64,000 nt of DNA from contig NZ_JAHHXM010000007.1 in assembly GCF_019037185.1 (NCBI RefSeq), positions 62,304 through 126,303 of the forward strand. Reading direction: 5' to 3'. The notes under the pieces were generated by a model that saw only the letters and a program-made list of their open reading frames with translations, was not told where the DNA came from and did no database searches. Source of the DNA: Oceanobacillus caeni (lineage in GTDB: Bacteria; Bacillota; Bacilli; Bacillales; Amphibacillaceae). Both the position numbers and the translations under genes were made by a program. Positions 45,441-56,755 of this stretch are shown piece by piece (position 1 is the first letter of the stretch; each line of letters begins with the position of its first letter).

Positions 45441-46310
45441 TTAATCGACTGACTTCCCATACTGGGTCTTTATTTTCTGTAGTTGTTTCCTTTCAACGTA
45501 CTCATCACTGAAGTGAGTATGATAAAACACAGCGAGCAAGATAAAGATTAGAGCCGTTGACTGTGTCATAATAATGACAATAACATCGAATCCTAACAAT
45601 CCCATAATCATTGCGATTAAAGTTGCTAATCCAAGTGTGTTTACAATTAGATTGACAGATTCTTTATATGTCCCTATTGATGAGGATTGACCTCTCTTCG
45701 TTAAATAGATGAAGAATGAAGCACCTATTACAAAAAAGAGCAGGCTTGCAAAGGCGATATTAAAAACAGCAAAGATTAAGCCACCTACAACGATTGCTTT
45801 ATTCTGGGTAAACCATTGATTAGAAATCGCTGCTTGCAGTTCTTTTTCATTGGTTACTCCAGACAAATTGAAATCCCGAGTATATTTAATGTTTGCAATT
45901 GGCTGCCCCGCTTCTTTGATTGTTATGCCTTCCTTTTGGAAGAGGACTGCATTTTCCATTTCCAGCGCTTGCTCCATTTTCTCATCTGATAAATTTCCGC
46001 CGATCACGCCAGTTTCTTTCTCTTGATAGAAAGTAGGAGCATGCTCCATTTCTCCTTGAGAGAAAGTTGCATTTTCTAATGAGGTCACGGTTGTGTCATC
46101 AATAAGTGCAAACGCATTCGGATACGTTTCATCAATTTCGTAAGTATCCATTTTCGCAAAATCCAGCGACACTGGGATCAAAATCAAACCATTTAAAAAG
46201 AAAAACACAATAATGATTTGCAACCAGTTTAATTGATGTCTCCCCGTAAACATGTCGGTAGGCCTGAATATACTTTTAAAGTAATTTAATGGGAATATAT
46301 CTGTTTTCAT
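45441..46310 (-). CDS. DUF1189 membrane protein of maltodextrin operons (MalA-like)
   Basis: The 289-residue protein starts with the DUF1189 opening (PLNYFKSIFRPTDMFTGRHQL). One hydrophobic segment near 31-48 is followed by a long extracytoplasmic stretch (about 50-170) and four segments near the C-terminus. Streptococcal maltodextrin loci carry a related protein called MalA, with no settled biochemical role. Its place between the permease genes and the regulator supports the same setting here. Confidence 0.8.
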   Translation of the reverse strand: MKTDIFPLNYFKSIFRPTDMFTGRHQLNWLQIIIVFFFLNGLILIPVSLDFAKMDTYEIDETYPNAFALIDDTTVTSLENATFSQGEMEHAPTFYQEKETGVIGGNLSDEKMEQALEMENAVLFQKEGITIKEAGQPIANIKYTRDFNLSGVTNEKELQAAISNQWFTQNKAIVVGGLIFAVFNIAFASLLFFVIGASFFIYLTKRGQSSSIGTYKESVNLIVNTLGLATLIAMIMGLLGFDVIVIIMTQSTALIFILLAVFYHTHFSDEYVERKQLQKIKTQYGKSVD

Positions 46311-46343
46311 CTATACTCACTTCATTTCTATGATTTAAATCGA

Positions 46344-47195
46344 TTATCCTTTTGTTCCGCCTGCAGTTAAACCGGAAACAAAATTCTTTTGTAACATAAA
46401 GAATAAGATACTAATCGGTATCGCAATTAAGATTGCCCCTGCAGAGAAGAGTGCTACTTTCTGTTCTTGCGGATTACTAATAAATGTATGTAATCCAATT
46501 GCTACAGTGTAATTTTCAGGTGACCGCAATAGGAATTTAGCTAACATGTATTCGCCAAACGGTGTCATAAATGCCCATAATGCTTGAACAGCAATCATCG
46601 GTTTTGCCATTGGCAGCACGATTTGTGCGAATATCCTGAAGTGACCAGCACCATCCAGCTTTGCCGATTCATCCAAATCGTATGGTATCGTATCAAAATA
46701 CCCCTTCATGAGCCATGTATTCATCGGAATACCTCCACCAATGTAAAGGAACATCAAGAACCAACTTTGGTCGAGTGCACCTAACAGCAATGCCATAACG
46801 TAGAAAGCAACTAAAGTAGCAGTCGTTGGTATCATCTGTACGAGTAAGAAAAACATCAAGCTTTTCTTACGGCCAATAAAACGGTAACGGCTAAATGTAT
46901 AACCGGCCAATGTAATAAGTATCACCTGGACAATCATCGTGACAAATGCAATGACCAACGTATTAATATACCATTCGCCATAGAGTGTTTCTGTAAATAA
47001 TCTCCTGAAGTTATCCAATGTCCATGTCGCATCGAAACTGAGATCAAAGGCGGAGATGTTACCGGCTTTAAACGCGGAGCTTGCTGTTATCAACAAAGGA
47101 TACAATATAATCACGGATAGGAGTAGTAAAAATGCATACGTGAAAAACTTTGTAAAGAATCGGGAAGATTTTTGTGATCGGAATAAATTACTCAT
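46344..47195 (-). CDS. malG: Maltodextrin ABC transporter permease, MalG type
   Basis: The 283-residue inner-membrane protein has six hydrophobic segments. The EAA loop that docks the ATPase reads [24 protein letters not shown]. The C-terminal [12 protein letters not shown] is the ending typical of MalG. It follows malF by 2 nt. The ATPase (MsmX/MalK) is not encoded in the cluster and is presumably a shared one elsewhere, as usual in Firmicutes. Confidence 0.9.
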   Translation of the reverse strand: MSNLFRSQKSSRFFTKFFTYAFLLLLSVIILYPLLITASSAFKAGNISAFDLSFDATWTLDNFRRLFTETLYGEWYINTLVIAFVTMIVQVILITLAGYTFSRYRFIGRKKSLMFFLLVQMIPTTATLVAFYVMALLLGALDQSWFLMFLYIGGGIPMNTWLMKGYFDTIPYDLDESAKLDGAGHFRIFAQIVLPMAKPMIAVQALWAFMTPFGEYMLAKFLLRSPENYTVAIGLHTFISNPQEQKVALFSAGAILIAIPISILFFMLQKNFVSGLTAGGTKG

Positions 47196-47197
47196 CG

Positions 47198-48502
47198 TTA
47201 ATCCTCCATTTCAAATGCTTTTGTCTTTTTAAATACAATCAACGCAATAGTAATGACAAATATCGAAATAAATAATGTTACTGCTGCTGCAATTGAATAT
47301 TGTGGTGATGTTCCAGTTGTAAGCTTAAATATCCATGATATTAAGATATCCGTTGAACCCGCACCTGCTCCGATACTTCCTGGTCCGCCTTCATTAAAGA
47401 GGTAAATCATGTTGAAGTTGTTCAGATTAAAGGTATATTGCGTAATAAACACTGGCGCTGCAATCATTAATATCGTTGGAAGGGTTATATGACGAAAGCG
47501 CTGGATTGGACCAGCCCCATCAATTTTTGCTGATTCATATTGTTCTTCTGGAATAGATTGCAAGATTCCCGATACCAGCACATAAATATAAGGGAATCCT
47601 AACCAACCTTGAACTAATATAATTGCTATCTTAGTAAAAAAGGGGTCCGTCTTCCATGGTAAAGCTCCCAAATCTATAAAAGGAACAAGCGAATTGATAA
47701 ACGGAATGACCTGTGAATTTATTGCTCCCAAGCTATCATTAAACATGTTTGAGAAACTCATAATAGTAATGAATGCAGGTACAGCCCACGGGAGTAAGAA
47801 AATAATTCCAAATAACCGTTTAAACTTAATAAACTTCTGGTTTAACACAACTGCCGTAAATATACCGATCGCTATTTGTAATGAAGTGGCACCTAGTGTC
47901 CAAATTATCGTCCAACCAAGTACAGCTATAAATGTATCACGATACGAGCTGAGGAAGAACATATTGATAAAGTTTTCAAACCCAACCCAATCAATTAAAC
48001 TAGCTGGAGGTATATGATAAAAGTCATAGTTTGTAAATGAGATAAAGATCGTAACTAAAACCGGGAAGATAATTGCAAAAATCATAACTAGGTAAGCGGG
48101 TATTGTAAATAGATAAGGAAAACCATTATGATACACATTCTTCAAAATATCCTTCGCCGTTTTATTTATTTTCTTTTCCTCAACGATTTGTATTGCAACT
48201 TTCCTCGCATCATAAATATTAATGGCATAAAATAAGAAAAATATAACTGTCAAAAGTAGTTGCAAGGATCCCTCTATGAGCAAGAATAAAGAATGATCCT
48301 CACCTGGTGTTAACCCTAACGTAACCATACCAGTAAACGCAGCAAAACCAAACACAATCATTTCATAAATAAACAAAGCGAATACTACTAGAAAGGCAAT
48401 GCCTTTAAATGTTTGTTTGTTATAAAACTGACCTATTCCTGGAATGACTGAGAGCCATGTCGCTGTTCTTACCCTCTTCTTCGCGTCCTTTGTACGTTCC
48501 AC
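47198..48502 (-). CDS. malF: Maltodextrin ABC transporter permease, MalF type
   Basis: The protein has 434 residues, longer than typical sugar permeases because of an N-terminal extension with two extra hydrophobic segments ([22 protein letters not shown]). The EAA loop reads [24 protein letters not shown]. The MalF-type stretch [21 protein letters not shown] is present. The start is GTG at 48502, 8 nt after GGGAGTG; a TTG further upstream is less well placed. Partner of malG. Confidence 0.9.
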   Translation of the reverse strand: MERTKDAKKRVRTATWLSVIPGIGQFYNKQTFKGIAFLVVFALFIYEMIVFGFAAFTGMVTLGLTPGEDHSLFLLIEGSLQLLLTVIFFLFYAINIYDARKVAIQIVEEKKINKTAKDILKNVYHNGFPYLFTIPAYLVMIFAIIFPVLVTIFISFTNYDFYHIPPASLIDWVGFENFINMFFLSSYRDTFIAVLGWTIIWTLGATSLQIAIGIFTAVVLNQKFIKFKRLFGIIFLLPWAVPAFITIMSFSNMFNDSLGAINSQVIPFINSLVPFIDLGALPWKTDPFFTKIAIILVQGWLGFPYIYVLVSGILQSIPEEQYESAKIDGAGPIQRFRHITLPTILMIAAPVFITQYTFNLNNFNMIYLFNEGGPGSIGAGAGSTDILISWIFKLTTGTSPQYSIAAAVTLFISIFVITIALIVFKKTKAFEMED

Positions 48503-48571
48503 AACAGTGTCACTCCCTTTTTCCAAATGCCCGGCAGAGCCTAATTGGGCCCTGCCGTTACATTGTTTTCC

Positions 48572-49855
48572 TTATTGATATTTTTGTTCGATATTTTCTT
48601 GAATGACTTTTACTGCATCATTCGCTGATTCTTCCGGTGTTTTATTACCAGAAGCAGCATCGAACATTAATGTTTCTGCACCTTTCCAAACTTCAGCCAT
48701 TTCAGGTATATTCGGCATTGGAACAGAAGTGTTATATTGTTCAATTACCGCGCTTGTTAACTCGTTATCTCCTTGGCTGACTTCTTCTTTTGTGAAATTG
48801 TTAGCAGGGATTTCTGCTCGCATATCATATAGTATTTTTTGATTTTCTTCGTTTGTTACATAAGTCAACCATTCTTCTGCCAGCTCTTTATCTTCTGCAT
48901 AATTACTGATGATCCATGCTTTCCCGCCGGCAAATGGTTGGTAAGCTTCACCATTTGAAAGAGTTGGTATAGCAGATACGCCGTAATTTAGACCTGCTTC
49001 ATTATAAGTCGCAGCTTGCCAAGGTCCACCGATAATAGCTGCAGTGTTTCCACCCGTGAATTGGGCATCAATGAAATCTCCTGCAGAGGTGGCATCCATC
49101 ATTCCTTGTGGCCATACATCCTGGAACCATTTTGTCGCATACGCAATTCCTTCAATTGCGCCTGGATCATTCAAGCCAACGTCTGTCGGGTCTGTTCCGT
49201 CTTGTCCAAACACATAACCACCATGTCCTGCAAGGAGTCCATATGTGCTATAGAAGTCCAACCAATTTGCTAAGAATACAGTACTCTTACCACTTTCAGA
49301 AGCAAATGCAAAACGCTCATCATCTATTAGAGCTTCCAATTCCTCAAAAGTTTCCGGTGCCGCGTCTAGTAAATCTTTATTATAATAAAGGACTAATGCT
49401 TCAATAACGAATGGAGCTCCGTAAATTTTCTCTTCAAATGTCACTTGCTTTTCGTCTGTTTCATCATATCTTCCATCTTCAGGGAACGTATATTCCGCTA
49501 AATGTCCTTGTTGGCCTAAGTTTCCAACACGGTCATAAGGAGCAATCATAACGTCCGGTGCAAGTCCAGCTGGACCATCTAATGGCAACGCCTCCAACGT
49601 GTCGAACATGTCTTTTTCTGAAACCTTAATGGTGACACCATGTTCTTCTTCAAATGCAGGGGCAATTTCCTCTATAAAGCCGATATAATCATCCTCCACC
49701 CCAACTTCTAATGTTGCGGATCCTGTACTTTCTCCTCCATCCGTTGAATTGGATGAATCAGCTTTGTCTTCTTTGCCACCACTACAAGCTGCTAAAAACA
49801 GAATTGCAACCATAATCATACTTAATGTAAACTTTTTCCAATTCCTTATATTCAT
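48572..49855 (-). CDS. malE: Maltodextrin-binding lipoprotein (MalE/MdxE-like)
   Basis: The 427-residue protein has a lipoprotein signal peptide ending LAAC (C24), then an Asp/Ser/Gly-rich linker. The binding-protein domain contains DVMIAPYDRVGNLGQQGHLAEY, YNKDLL, GGPWQAATYNEAGLNYGVSAIPT and FAGGKAWIISNYAEDKELAEEWL. These are characteristic of cyclodextrin/maltodextrin-binding proteins. It is first in the leftward operon and follows the shared control region. Confidence 0.92.
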   Translation of the reverse strand: MNIRNWKKFTLSMIMVAILFLAACSGGKEDKADSSNSTDGGESTGSATLEVGVEDDYIGFIEEIAPAFEEEHGVTIKVSEKDMFDTLEALPLDGPAGLAPDVMIAPYDRVGNLGQQGHLAEYTFPEDGRYDETDEKQVTFEEKIYGAPFVIEALVLYYNKDLLDAAPETFEELEALIDDERFAFASESGKSTVFLANWLDFYSTYGLLAGHGGYVFGQDGTDPTDVGLNDPGAIEGIAYATKWFQDVWPQGMMDATSAGDFIDAQFTGGNTAAIIGGPWQAATYNEAGLNYGVSAIPTLSNGEAYQPFAGGKAWIISNYAEDKELAEEWLTYVTNEENQKILYDMRAEIPANNFTKEEVSQGDNELTSAVIEQYNTSVPMPNIPEMAEVWKGAETLMFDAASGNKTPEESANDAVKVIQENIEQKYQ

Positions 49856-49994
49856 TTTACAACCCCTCTTTCACGTTTTGTCGATTAATTCAATCTTTTG
49901 CCCCCGAAAGACTACTAAAACGCTTTCTTAAATTACCAAAAAATGATTTTGTTTTAAGTATTATATCTCCTTTCCAATATCGTAGTTTTGAAGA

Positions 49995-50014
49995 TTGCGA
50001 AATCGTTTGCACAA
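49995..50014. promoter_or_regulatory. LacI/MalR-type operator 1
   Basis: On the minus strand this reads TTGTGCAAACGATTTCGCAA, a match to the CGCAAACGnnnnGCG pattern of MalR operators. It lies just downstream of the predicted malE transcription start. Confidence 0.7.
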
Positions 50015-50035
50015 CCTCTATTAATATATTATACT
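50007..50035 (+). promoter_or_regulatory. Rightward promoter within the divergent control region
   Basis: TTGCAC (50007-50012), a 17-nt spacer and TATACT (50030-50035) form a good sigma-A promoter reading toward the neopullulanase gene. Operator 1 covers its -35 box. It lies 270 nt upstream of the gene, which also has a nearer promoter. Confidence 0.55.
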
Positions 50036-50055
50036 AAACTCAAGATTTGCGCAAA
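50028..50055 (-). promoter_or_regulatory. Leftward promoter of the maltodextrin operon
   Basis: On the minus strand TATAAT (50028-50033) is preceded at 16 nt by TTTGCG (50050-50055). The -35 box lies inside operator 2 and the start site lies next to operator 1, an arrangement for repression. Confidence 0.55.
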
Positions 50056-50064
50056 CGATTTCAT
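50047..50064. promoter_or_regulatory. LacI/MalR-type operator 2
   Basis: TTGCGCAAACGATTTCAT shares the GCAAACGATTTC core with operator 1, which is in the opposite orientation, 52 bp away. Confidence 0.7.
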
Positions 50065-50172
50065 TAAATATTTTTAGTTTTATATATAAATAGGATAATT
50101 CAAATACTATTTTCCCTCGCGTTTTAAGGAGAAAAAGAGACTATCAATTTAGTGTCAAATCTACCTTTATTA

Positions 50173-50201
50173 TTGACAGCCTAATCCGCTTACATTACAT
50201 T
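50173..50201 (+). promoter_or_regulatory. Proximal promoter of the neopullulanase gene
   Basis: TTGACA (50173-50178), a 17-nt spacer and TACATT (50196-50201) precede the gene by about 100 nt. No operator-like sequence lies near it. Confidence 0.5.
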
Positions 50202-50245
50202 AAATGGAGAACAACTTAAGGGCAATGCTTTGTACAAATGACAAC

Positions 50246-50279
50246 AACCCCGATTTCTAACATTACGGAAATCGGGGTT
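50246..50279 (+). promoter_or_regulatory. Leader hairpin before the neopullulanase gene (possible attenuator)
   Basis: AACCCCGATTTC pairs perfectly with GAAATCGGGGTT around a 10-nt loop. TTTCTATTTC follows, then AAGGAG and the ATG at 50305. Without a pure U tract it may be a weak terminator or a stabilising 5' stem. A short reading frame of 18 codons starting at 50203 ends within the hairpin but lacks a ribosome-binding site. Confidence 0.55.
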
Positions 50280-50304
50280 TCTATTTCAGAAAGGAGAAAA
50301 TTAA

Positions 50305-52092
<1,788 letters not shown>

Positions 52093-52116
52093 ATTCACTT
52101 TCTAAATATATACCTA

Positions 52117-52153
52117 AGGACAGTTCTTGTTAAAAAATCACAAGAACTGTCCT
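52117..52153 (+). terminator. Hairpin after the neopullulanase gene
   Basis: AGGACAGTTCTTGT pairs perfectly with ACAAGAACTGTCCT around a 9-nt A-rich loop, 25 nt after the stop codon. No clear U-tract follows, so efficiency as an intrinsic terminator is doubtful. Confidence 0.6.
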
Positions 52154-52228
52154 GTCATCAAAGATCACGGACATAAAGAGAAACAAAAAAAAGATACCCC
52201 CGCATGGAGATACCTTTATAAAAACGAA

Positions 52229-53527
52229 CTATGCTTCTTTTTCCTGCAAAATAGGGACAGGATTATTTTCTACTTTTTTCTCTGGTTTCATATTAAAAAT
52301 AATGTTTAAAACAATAGCAGTTACACTTCCTGCAACAATACCATTACTCGTTAAAATTTGTAAGCTTGCCGGTAAAACAGAGAATAATTCTGGAACAACA
52401 GTTACTCCAAAACCCATTCCCACCGAACACGCGATAATCATAGAGTTCTCAGACGAATCCCCCATTACTTTTCCAAGCATTTTAATCCCTTGTGAAATAA
52501 CCATACCAAACATAGCAAGCATAGCGCCACCTAATACGGATGTTGGGACGATGGTTGTTAAGGCTGCAATTTTAGGAACCAACCCTAATACAATTAAAAT
52601 AATACCTGCAACCAAGATAACTTTACGTTTTTTCACGCCTGTCAATTGAACCAATCCTACGTTTTGCGAGAATGCTGTATATTGAAATCCATTAAATACT
52701 CCACCTAAAAACACAGCAAGACCTTCTGCACGATAACCCTTTGCTAAATCTTTTTCGGTTAACTTTTTGTCTGTTATATCACTTAGTGCAAAATAAACAC
52801 CTGTGGATTCTACTAATGATACCATTGCAACAAGACACATCGTAATGATTGCTGAGACTTCAAAAGTAGGCATCCCGAAATAGAAAGGATGGGGCATATG
52901 CAAATAAGACGCATCTGCAACCGCACTAAAATCGACTTTCCCCATAAAACCAGCAACGATTGTACCGATGACTAAGCCAATTAAAATGGAAATAGAACGA
53001 ATAAATCCTTTTGCAAAACGATACATAAGGATGATAAAAGCCAACGTACCAAAACCTAATAAAAGATTAATAGAAGAACCGAAATCACTTGCACCTTGAC
53101 CGCCAGCCAAGTTATTAATAGCAACTGGAATTAAAGTGAGACCAATAATTGTGACAACACTACCTGTTACAATTGGTGGAAAAAATCGAACAAGTTTCCC
53201 AAAAACGGTACTAATAAGAATAATGAATAATCCGGAACAAATAATAGCACCGTAAATAGCAGAAATGCCAAATTCTCCACCAATAGCTATTATTGGACCT
53301 ACAGCTGTAAAGGTACACCCAAGTACAACCGGCAATCCAATTCCAAAGAAACGATTACTCACTACTTGTAGCAGAGTTGCGACACCACACATAAATATAT
53401 CAATAGCAACTAAATAGGTTAACTGTTCCGTTGTTAGACCGAGTGCACCACCGATAATAAGCGGTACTAAGATGGCACCAGCATACATAGCTAAAACATG
53501 CTGAAGACCTAAGGCAGTTGTTTTCAT
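52229..53527 (-). CDS. pbuX: Xanthine permease (NCS2 family)
   Basis: This 432-residue membrane protein with about 13-14 segments belongs to the NCS2/NAT uracil-xanthine branch. LQHVLAMYAGAILVPLIIGGALGL opens the first helix, VESTGVYFALSDIT lies in the NAT signature region, and FGMVISQGIKML follows. It starts 1 nt after the xpt stop codon with AAGGAGG inside xpt, so the genes are coupled. A hairpin about 15 nt downstream is degenerate compared with the one behind the truncated copy at 37.7 kb. Confidence 0.93.
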   Translation of the reverse strand: MKTTALGLQHVLAMYAGAILVPLIIGGALGLTTEQLTYLVAIDIFMCGVATLLQVVSNRFFGIGLPVVLGCTFTAVGPIIAIGGEFGISAIYGAIICSGLFIILISTVFGKLVRFFPPIVTGSVVTIIGLTLIPVAINNLAGGQGASDFGSSINLLLGFGTLAFIILMYRFAKGFIRSISILIGLVIGTIVAGFMGKVDFSAVADASYLHMPHPFYFGMPTFEVSAIITMCLVAMVSLVESTGVYFALSDITDKKLTEKDLAKGYRAEGLAVFLGGVFNGFQYTAFSQNVGLVQLTGVKKRKVILVAGIILIVLGLVPKIAALTTIVPTSVLGGAMLAMFGMVISQGIKMLGKVMGDSSENSMIIACSVGMGFGVTVVPELFSVLPASLQILTSNGIVAGSVTAIVLNIIFNMKPEKKVENNPVPILQEKEA

Positions 53528-53528
53528 T

Positions 53529-54305
<777 letters not shown>

Positions 54306-54331
54306 TGTATTTAGTTTTCAAATTTATTTCC

Positions 54332-54359
54332 AGTATAACACGGATTTTCCGAATTACAA
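54332..54359 (-). promoter_or_regulatory. xpt-pbuX promoter with overlapping PurBox-like site
   Basis: On the minus strand TTGTAA (54354-54359), a 16-nt spacer and TATACT (54332-54337) lie upstream of the aptamer. ATTTTCCGAATTA (54344-54356) overlaps the -35 box and resembles a PurBox, so PurR may add to riboswitch control. Confidence 0.55.
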
Positions 54360-54455
54360 CCCATAAAACGAAGTGAAATGTTTCTAAAAAATTGTGTTTT
54401 AGTATGAAAGGGGATACAGTTCCATTTTAAAGTATGGATTTTAATGTAGATAGTA

Positions 54456-54689
54456 AAAGGCCAGTATTCAACATGAATACTGACCTTCGATTTTCACTAT
54501 GTAGTACAGCCACATTTGCCGTATTTGTTATAATAAAAAGTTTTAAACCACCACTTCACCAAGTGGGTGTTCGCAGAAATCTTCCTGCCTTCCGTTACAT
54601 GACGGCCCGGCATTTGGATTCCGATGTAAAACTCCCTATTATCTTATTAGAGGTTAAAACTTTAATTAAATACGCACAATGTAGCTTGT
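54456..54689 (-). ncRNA. Structured RNA, probable 6S RNA
   Basis: A transcript of about 190 nt (54689 to about 54500) forms a long rod. AGCTACATTGTGCGTATTT pairs with AAATACGGCAAATGTGGCT, and AAAGTTTTAACC pairs with GGTTTAAAACTTT further in. The centre holds GCCGGGCCGT, GGCAGGAAGA and CACCCACTT, which I recall from Bacillus 6S RNAs. A terminator (GGTCAGTATTC/GAATACTGGCC then TTTT, 54455-54486) ends the unit. Size, rod shape and position beside purine genes (6S-2 RNA lies near purE in B. subtilis) fit 6S RNA. The name is not proven; an unrelated sRNA remains possible. Confidence 0.6.
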
Positions 54690-54695
54690 AACTAT

Positions 54696-54724
54696 ATATT
54701 ACACGTTCCTATCATAAATGGCAA
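54696..54724 (-). promoter_or_regulatory. Promoter of the 6S-like RNA
   Basis: On the minus strand TTGCCA (54719-54724), a 17-nt spacer and TAATAT (54696-54701) place the start near 54689, matching the 5' side of the rod structure. Confidence 0.65.
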
Positions 54725-54763
54725 TAGTAAATTTTTCCTAACCATTTTTGACCTATGCAGAAT

Positions 54764-55021
54764 TTACACAAACAAAATCTCAAAAACTTCTGTTAATTGC
54801 TGAACTCTTTCGTCATTTTGTACATTCTTCGCGTAGTTCAATTCATTTTCCAGTACATTATCTAAGTATGCAACTTCTGATTCTTCTAGATCATCTACGA
54901 ATTCCTTTTCACTTTTATAGTGGTTCTGTTCTATTTTCTTTATAATATGTTGACAAACTTCATTTTCACTATAATTGGATAATGACTCCCGCAGATATCT
55001 TAGTGTGTTATCTATGATCAT
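54764..55021 (-). CDS. csgA: CsgA-like sigma-G-dependent sporulation protein
   Basis: The 85-residue helical, acidic protein includes the block TLRYLRESLSNYSENEVCQ and ends YAKNVQNDERVQQLTEVFEI. This matches CsgA of Bacillus as I recall it, made in the forespore under sigma-G; function unknown. GAGGTG is very close to the ATG (about 1-3 nt), an unusual spacing with no better alternative. It follows the sspL-like gene by 11 bp and probably shares its transcript. Confidence 0.75.
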   Translation of the reverse strand: MIIDNTLRYLRESLSNYSENEVCQHIIKKIEQNHYKSEKEFVDDLEESEVAYLDNVLENELNYAKNVQNDERVQQLTEVFEILFV

Positions 55022-55032
55022 TCACCTCTTAC

Positions 55033-55167
55033 TTAGATCTTCGTATTTTTCTTTTTTGCCCGCTGCTCTAATTGTGATTTTGGCTGTTGATCAGCAACAT
55101 CTTCTGTTAAACCTTGAGGATTCACACTTGAATTGACTCTTTTGTTTCTCGATTTCTTATCCGTCAT
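55033..55167 (-). CDS. Small acid-soluble spore protein, SspL-like
   Basis: The 44-residue, strongly basic and polar peptide reads MTDKKSRNKRVNSSVNPQGL at its start and ends KSQLEQRAKKKNTKI. The NPQGLTEDV segment and the LExxAKKxNTK tail are the pattern I know from minor SASP L. TTGGAGGTG lies 7 nt before the ATG. Placement just ahead of csgA, a forespore gene, supports a spore role. Confidence 0.65.
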   Translation of the reverse strand: MTDKKSRNKRVNSSVNPQGLTEDVADQQPKSQLEQRAKKKNTKI

Positions 55168-55225
55168 GATTAACACCTCCAATCATAGTGTTTCTAAAAT
55201 TTTTCATTATATCCTAATTAATACG

Positions 55226-55254
55226 AAAAAGAGCGAAACAATATTGTTTCGCTC
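55226..55254 (-). terminator. Terminator of the acyl-CoA synthetase remnant
   Basis: GAGCGAAACA pairs with TGTTTCGCTC around ATAT, with T5 on the minus strand, 7 nt from the stop codon. Confidence 0.85.
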
Positions 55255-55261
55255 CTGCCAA

Positions 55262-56486
55262 CTATTCTATAGCAATGTCCTCATACGTTTTTCGTAATGA
55301 ACGTTTTAGTATTTTTCCACTTGGATTTTTCGGCAGTTCATTCGTAATGACGATATATTTAGGTATTTTAAATTTGGATAATTTTTGTTTACAATAAGCT
55401 AATATTTCATCTTTTGATAAAGATTTTCCGTCTTTTGGTACAACAATAGCAGTGACCGCTTCAATCCAGAATGCATCTGGAACTCCAATAACCGCAACTT
55501 CTGATACTCCATCTAACTGGTAAATAAGTTCTTCTACCTCTCTACTTGAAACATTGACACCGCCAGTATTGATCATATCCTTTTTTCGATCAACTATTGT
55601 AATATATCCATCTTCGTCCATAACACCTAAATCCCCGCTATGAAACCACCCATTTCGAAATGCTTCTGCCGTTTTTTCAGGATTATGCAAATATCCTTTC
55701 ATTGCATGTGGAGTTCGATGGACAATTTCTCCTATTTCACCAGTAGCTACCTCTTGGTCATTTTCATCTACTATTTTAGTTTGACAGTTTAAAACTGCTT
55801 TTCCAGCTGAACCGAGTTTTTTTAATTGGTCTTCAGGTCTTAGGACAGTAACTAAAGGCGCTACTTCCGTTTGACCATAACAATTCCAAAGTTGCATGTT
55901 AGGAAGCCGCTCACTTAACTCCTTAATCACTTCTCGTGGCATAATGGCCGCTCCATAATACCCTTTTCTTAAAGAAGATAAATCAAACATTTCAAAATCC
56001 GGATGACGCAATAATCCAATCCAAACAGTCGGTGGACAGAATAGGGATGTTACCTTCTTCTCTTCAATGGTTTTGAGAATCGCTTCAGGAGTTGCCGAAC
56101 CAAGAATAACACCACTTGCCCCCATATAAACACTCGGTCCTAAAAAGACATGGAGTTGTGCGCTGTGATATAGTGGCAAGGCATGAATCACCACATCATT
56201 CGTTTCCATTTTTGCATCTATTACCGTGCTCATATACTCGCTGATAATACTTTTGTGCGTTAACATAACACCCTTTGGTTTCGATTCCGTTCCACTCGTA
56301 TACAAAACGTGAGCAAGATCGTCGTCATCGATATCCGCTTCAATTGTTTCTGTCGGCTTACCTTCTCTTGCTACAGACAACATATTTTGGATAACGGTCT
56401 TTCGTACGTTCCAATAAATCACCGAGTGTATTTCTTCTTGCACGCCTTACCATTTTATCTAATTCAGCTTGTGTATGAACGGTCAT
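55262..56486 (-). pseudogene. Long-chain acyl-CoA synthetase remnant with internal deletion
   Basis: A good start (GGAGTG, ATG at 56486) opens MTVHTQAELDKMVRRARRNT, a normal N-terminus for this enzyme class, and reaches RTKDRYP at residue 33. The reading then breaks (stop at 56358-56360). In another frame it resumes at NMLSVAREG, which corresponds to a point well over 100 residues further in. From there the C-terminal two thirds are intact: YTSGTESKPKGVMLTH (P-loop), NCYGQTE, GWFHSGDLG and PKNPSGKILKR. The substrate-facing N-terminal lobe is lost, so a working ligase is unlikely. An ATG-started frame of 393 codons exists but has no ribosome-binding site. Confidence 0.85.
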
Positions 56487-56755
56487 CCCATCACTCCTTA
56501 AAGAAAATTAGATGCATCTATTTTAAAGAATTTTCTATCTATTATTTTAATTCAGTAATGTACTTTAATCAATTAACTACTACACTTTTTTTCATCTCAA
56601 CGTCTAGTGGGGGGTTCCATAATGATAGAATATTTCTCGAGTGCACGGGAAATATACCATTTATAGGTAGTAAGAGTAAAAAATCCTTTCCTTACTGCAC
56701 CCAACGTTATAGGTCTGGCTAATGCCAAATCTTTTCTGAATTGGAGGTTTTTGTG

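Noticed and set aside
50203-50259. 18-codon leader peptide before the neopullulanase gene
   Set aside because: No ribosome-binding site precedes the ATG and the codons show no attenuation-type amino-acid run; kept only as a note on the hairpin.
54434-54691. Protein-coding frame on the plus strand
   Set aside because: The 85-codon frame has no ribosome-binding site and overlaps, on the other strand, a promoter, long complementary stems and a terminator, which explain the region better as an RNA gene.
55262-56443. Intact 393-residue acyl-CoA synthetase
   Set aside because: The apparent N-terminus (MQEEIHSVIYW) is an out-of-frame reading of the true N-terminal coding sequence that starts at 56486, and lacks a ribosome-binding site.
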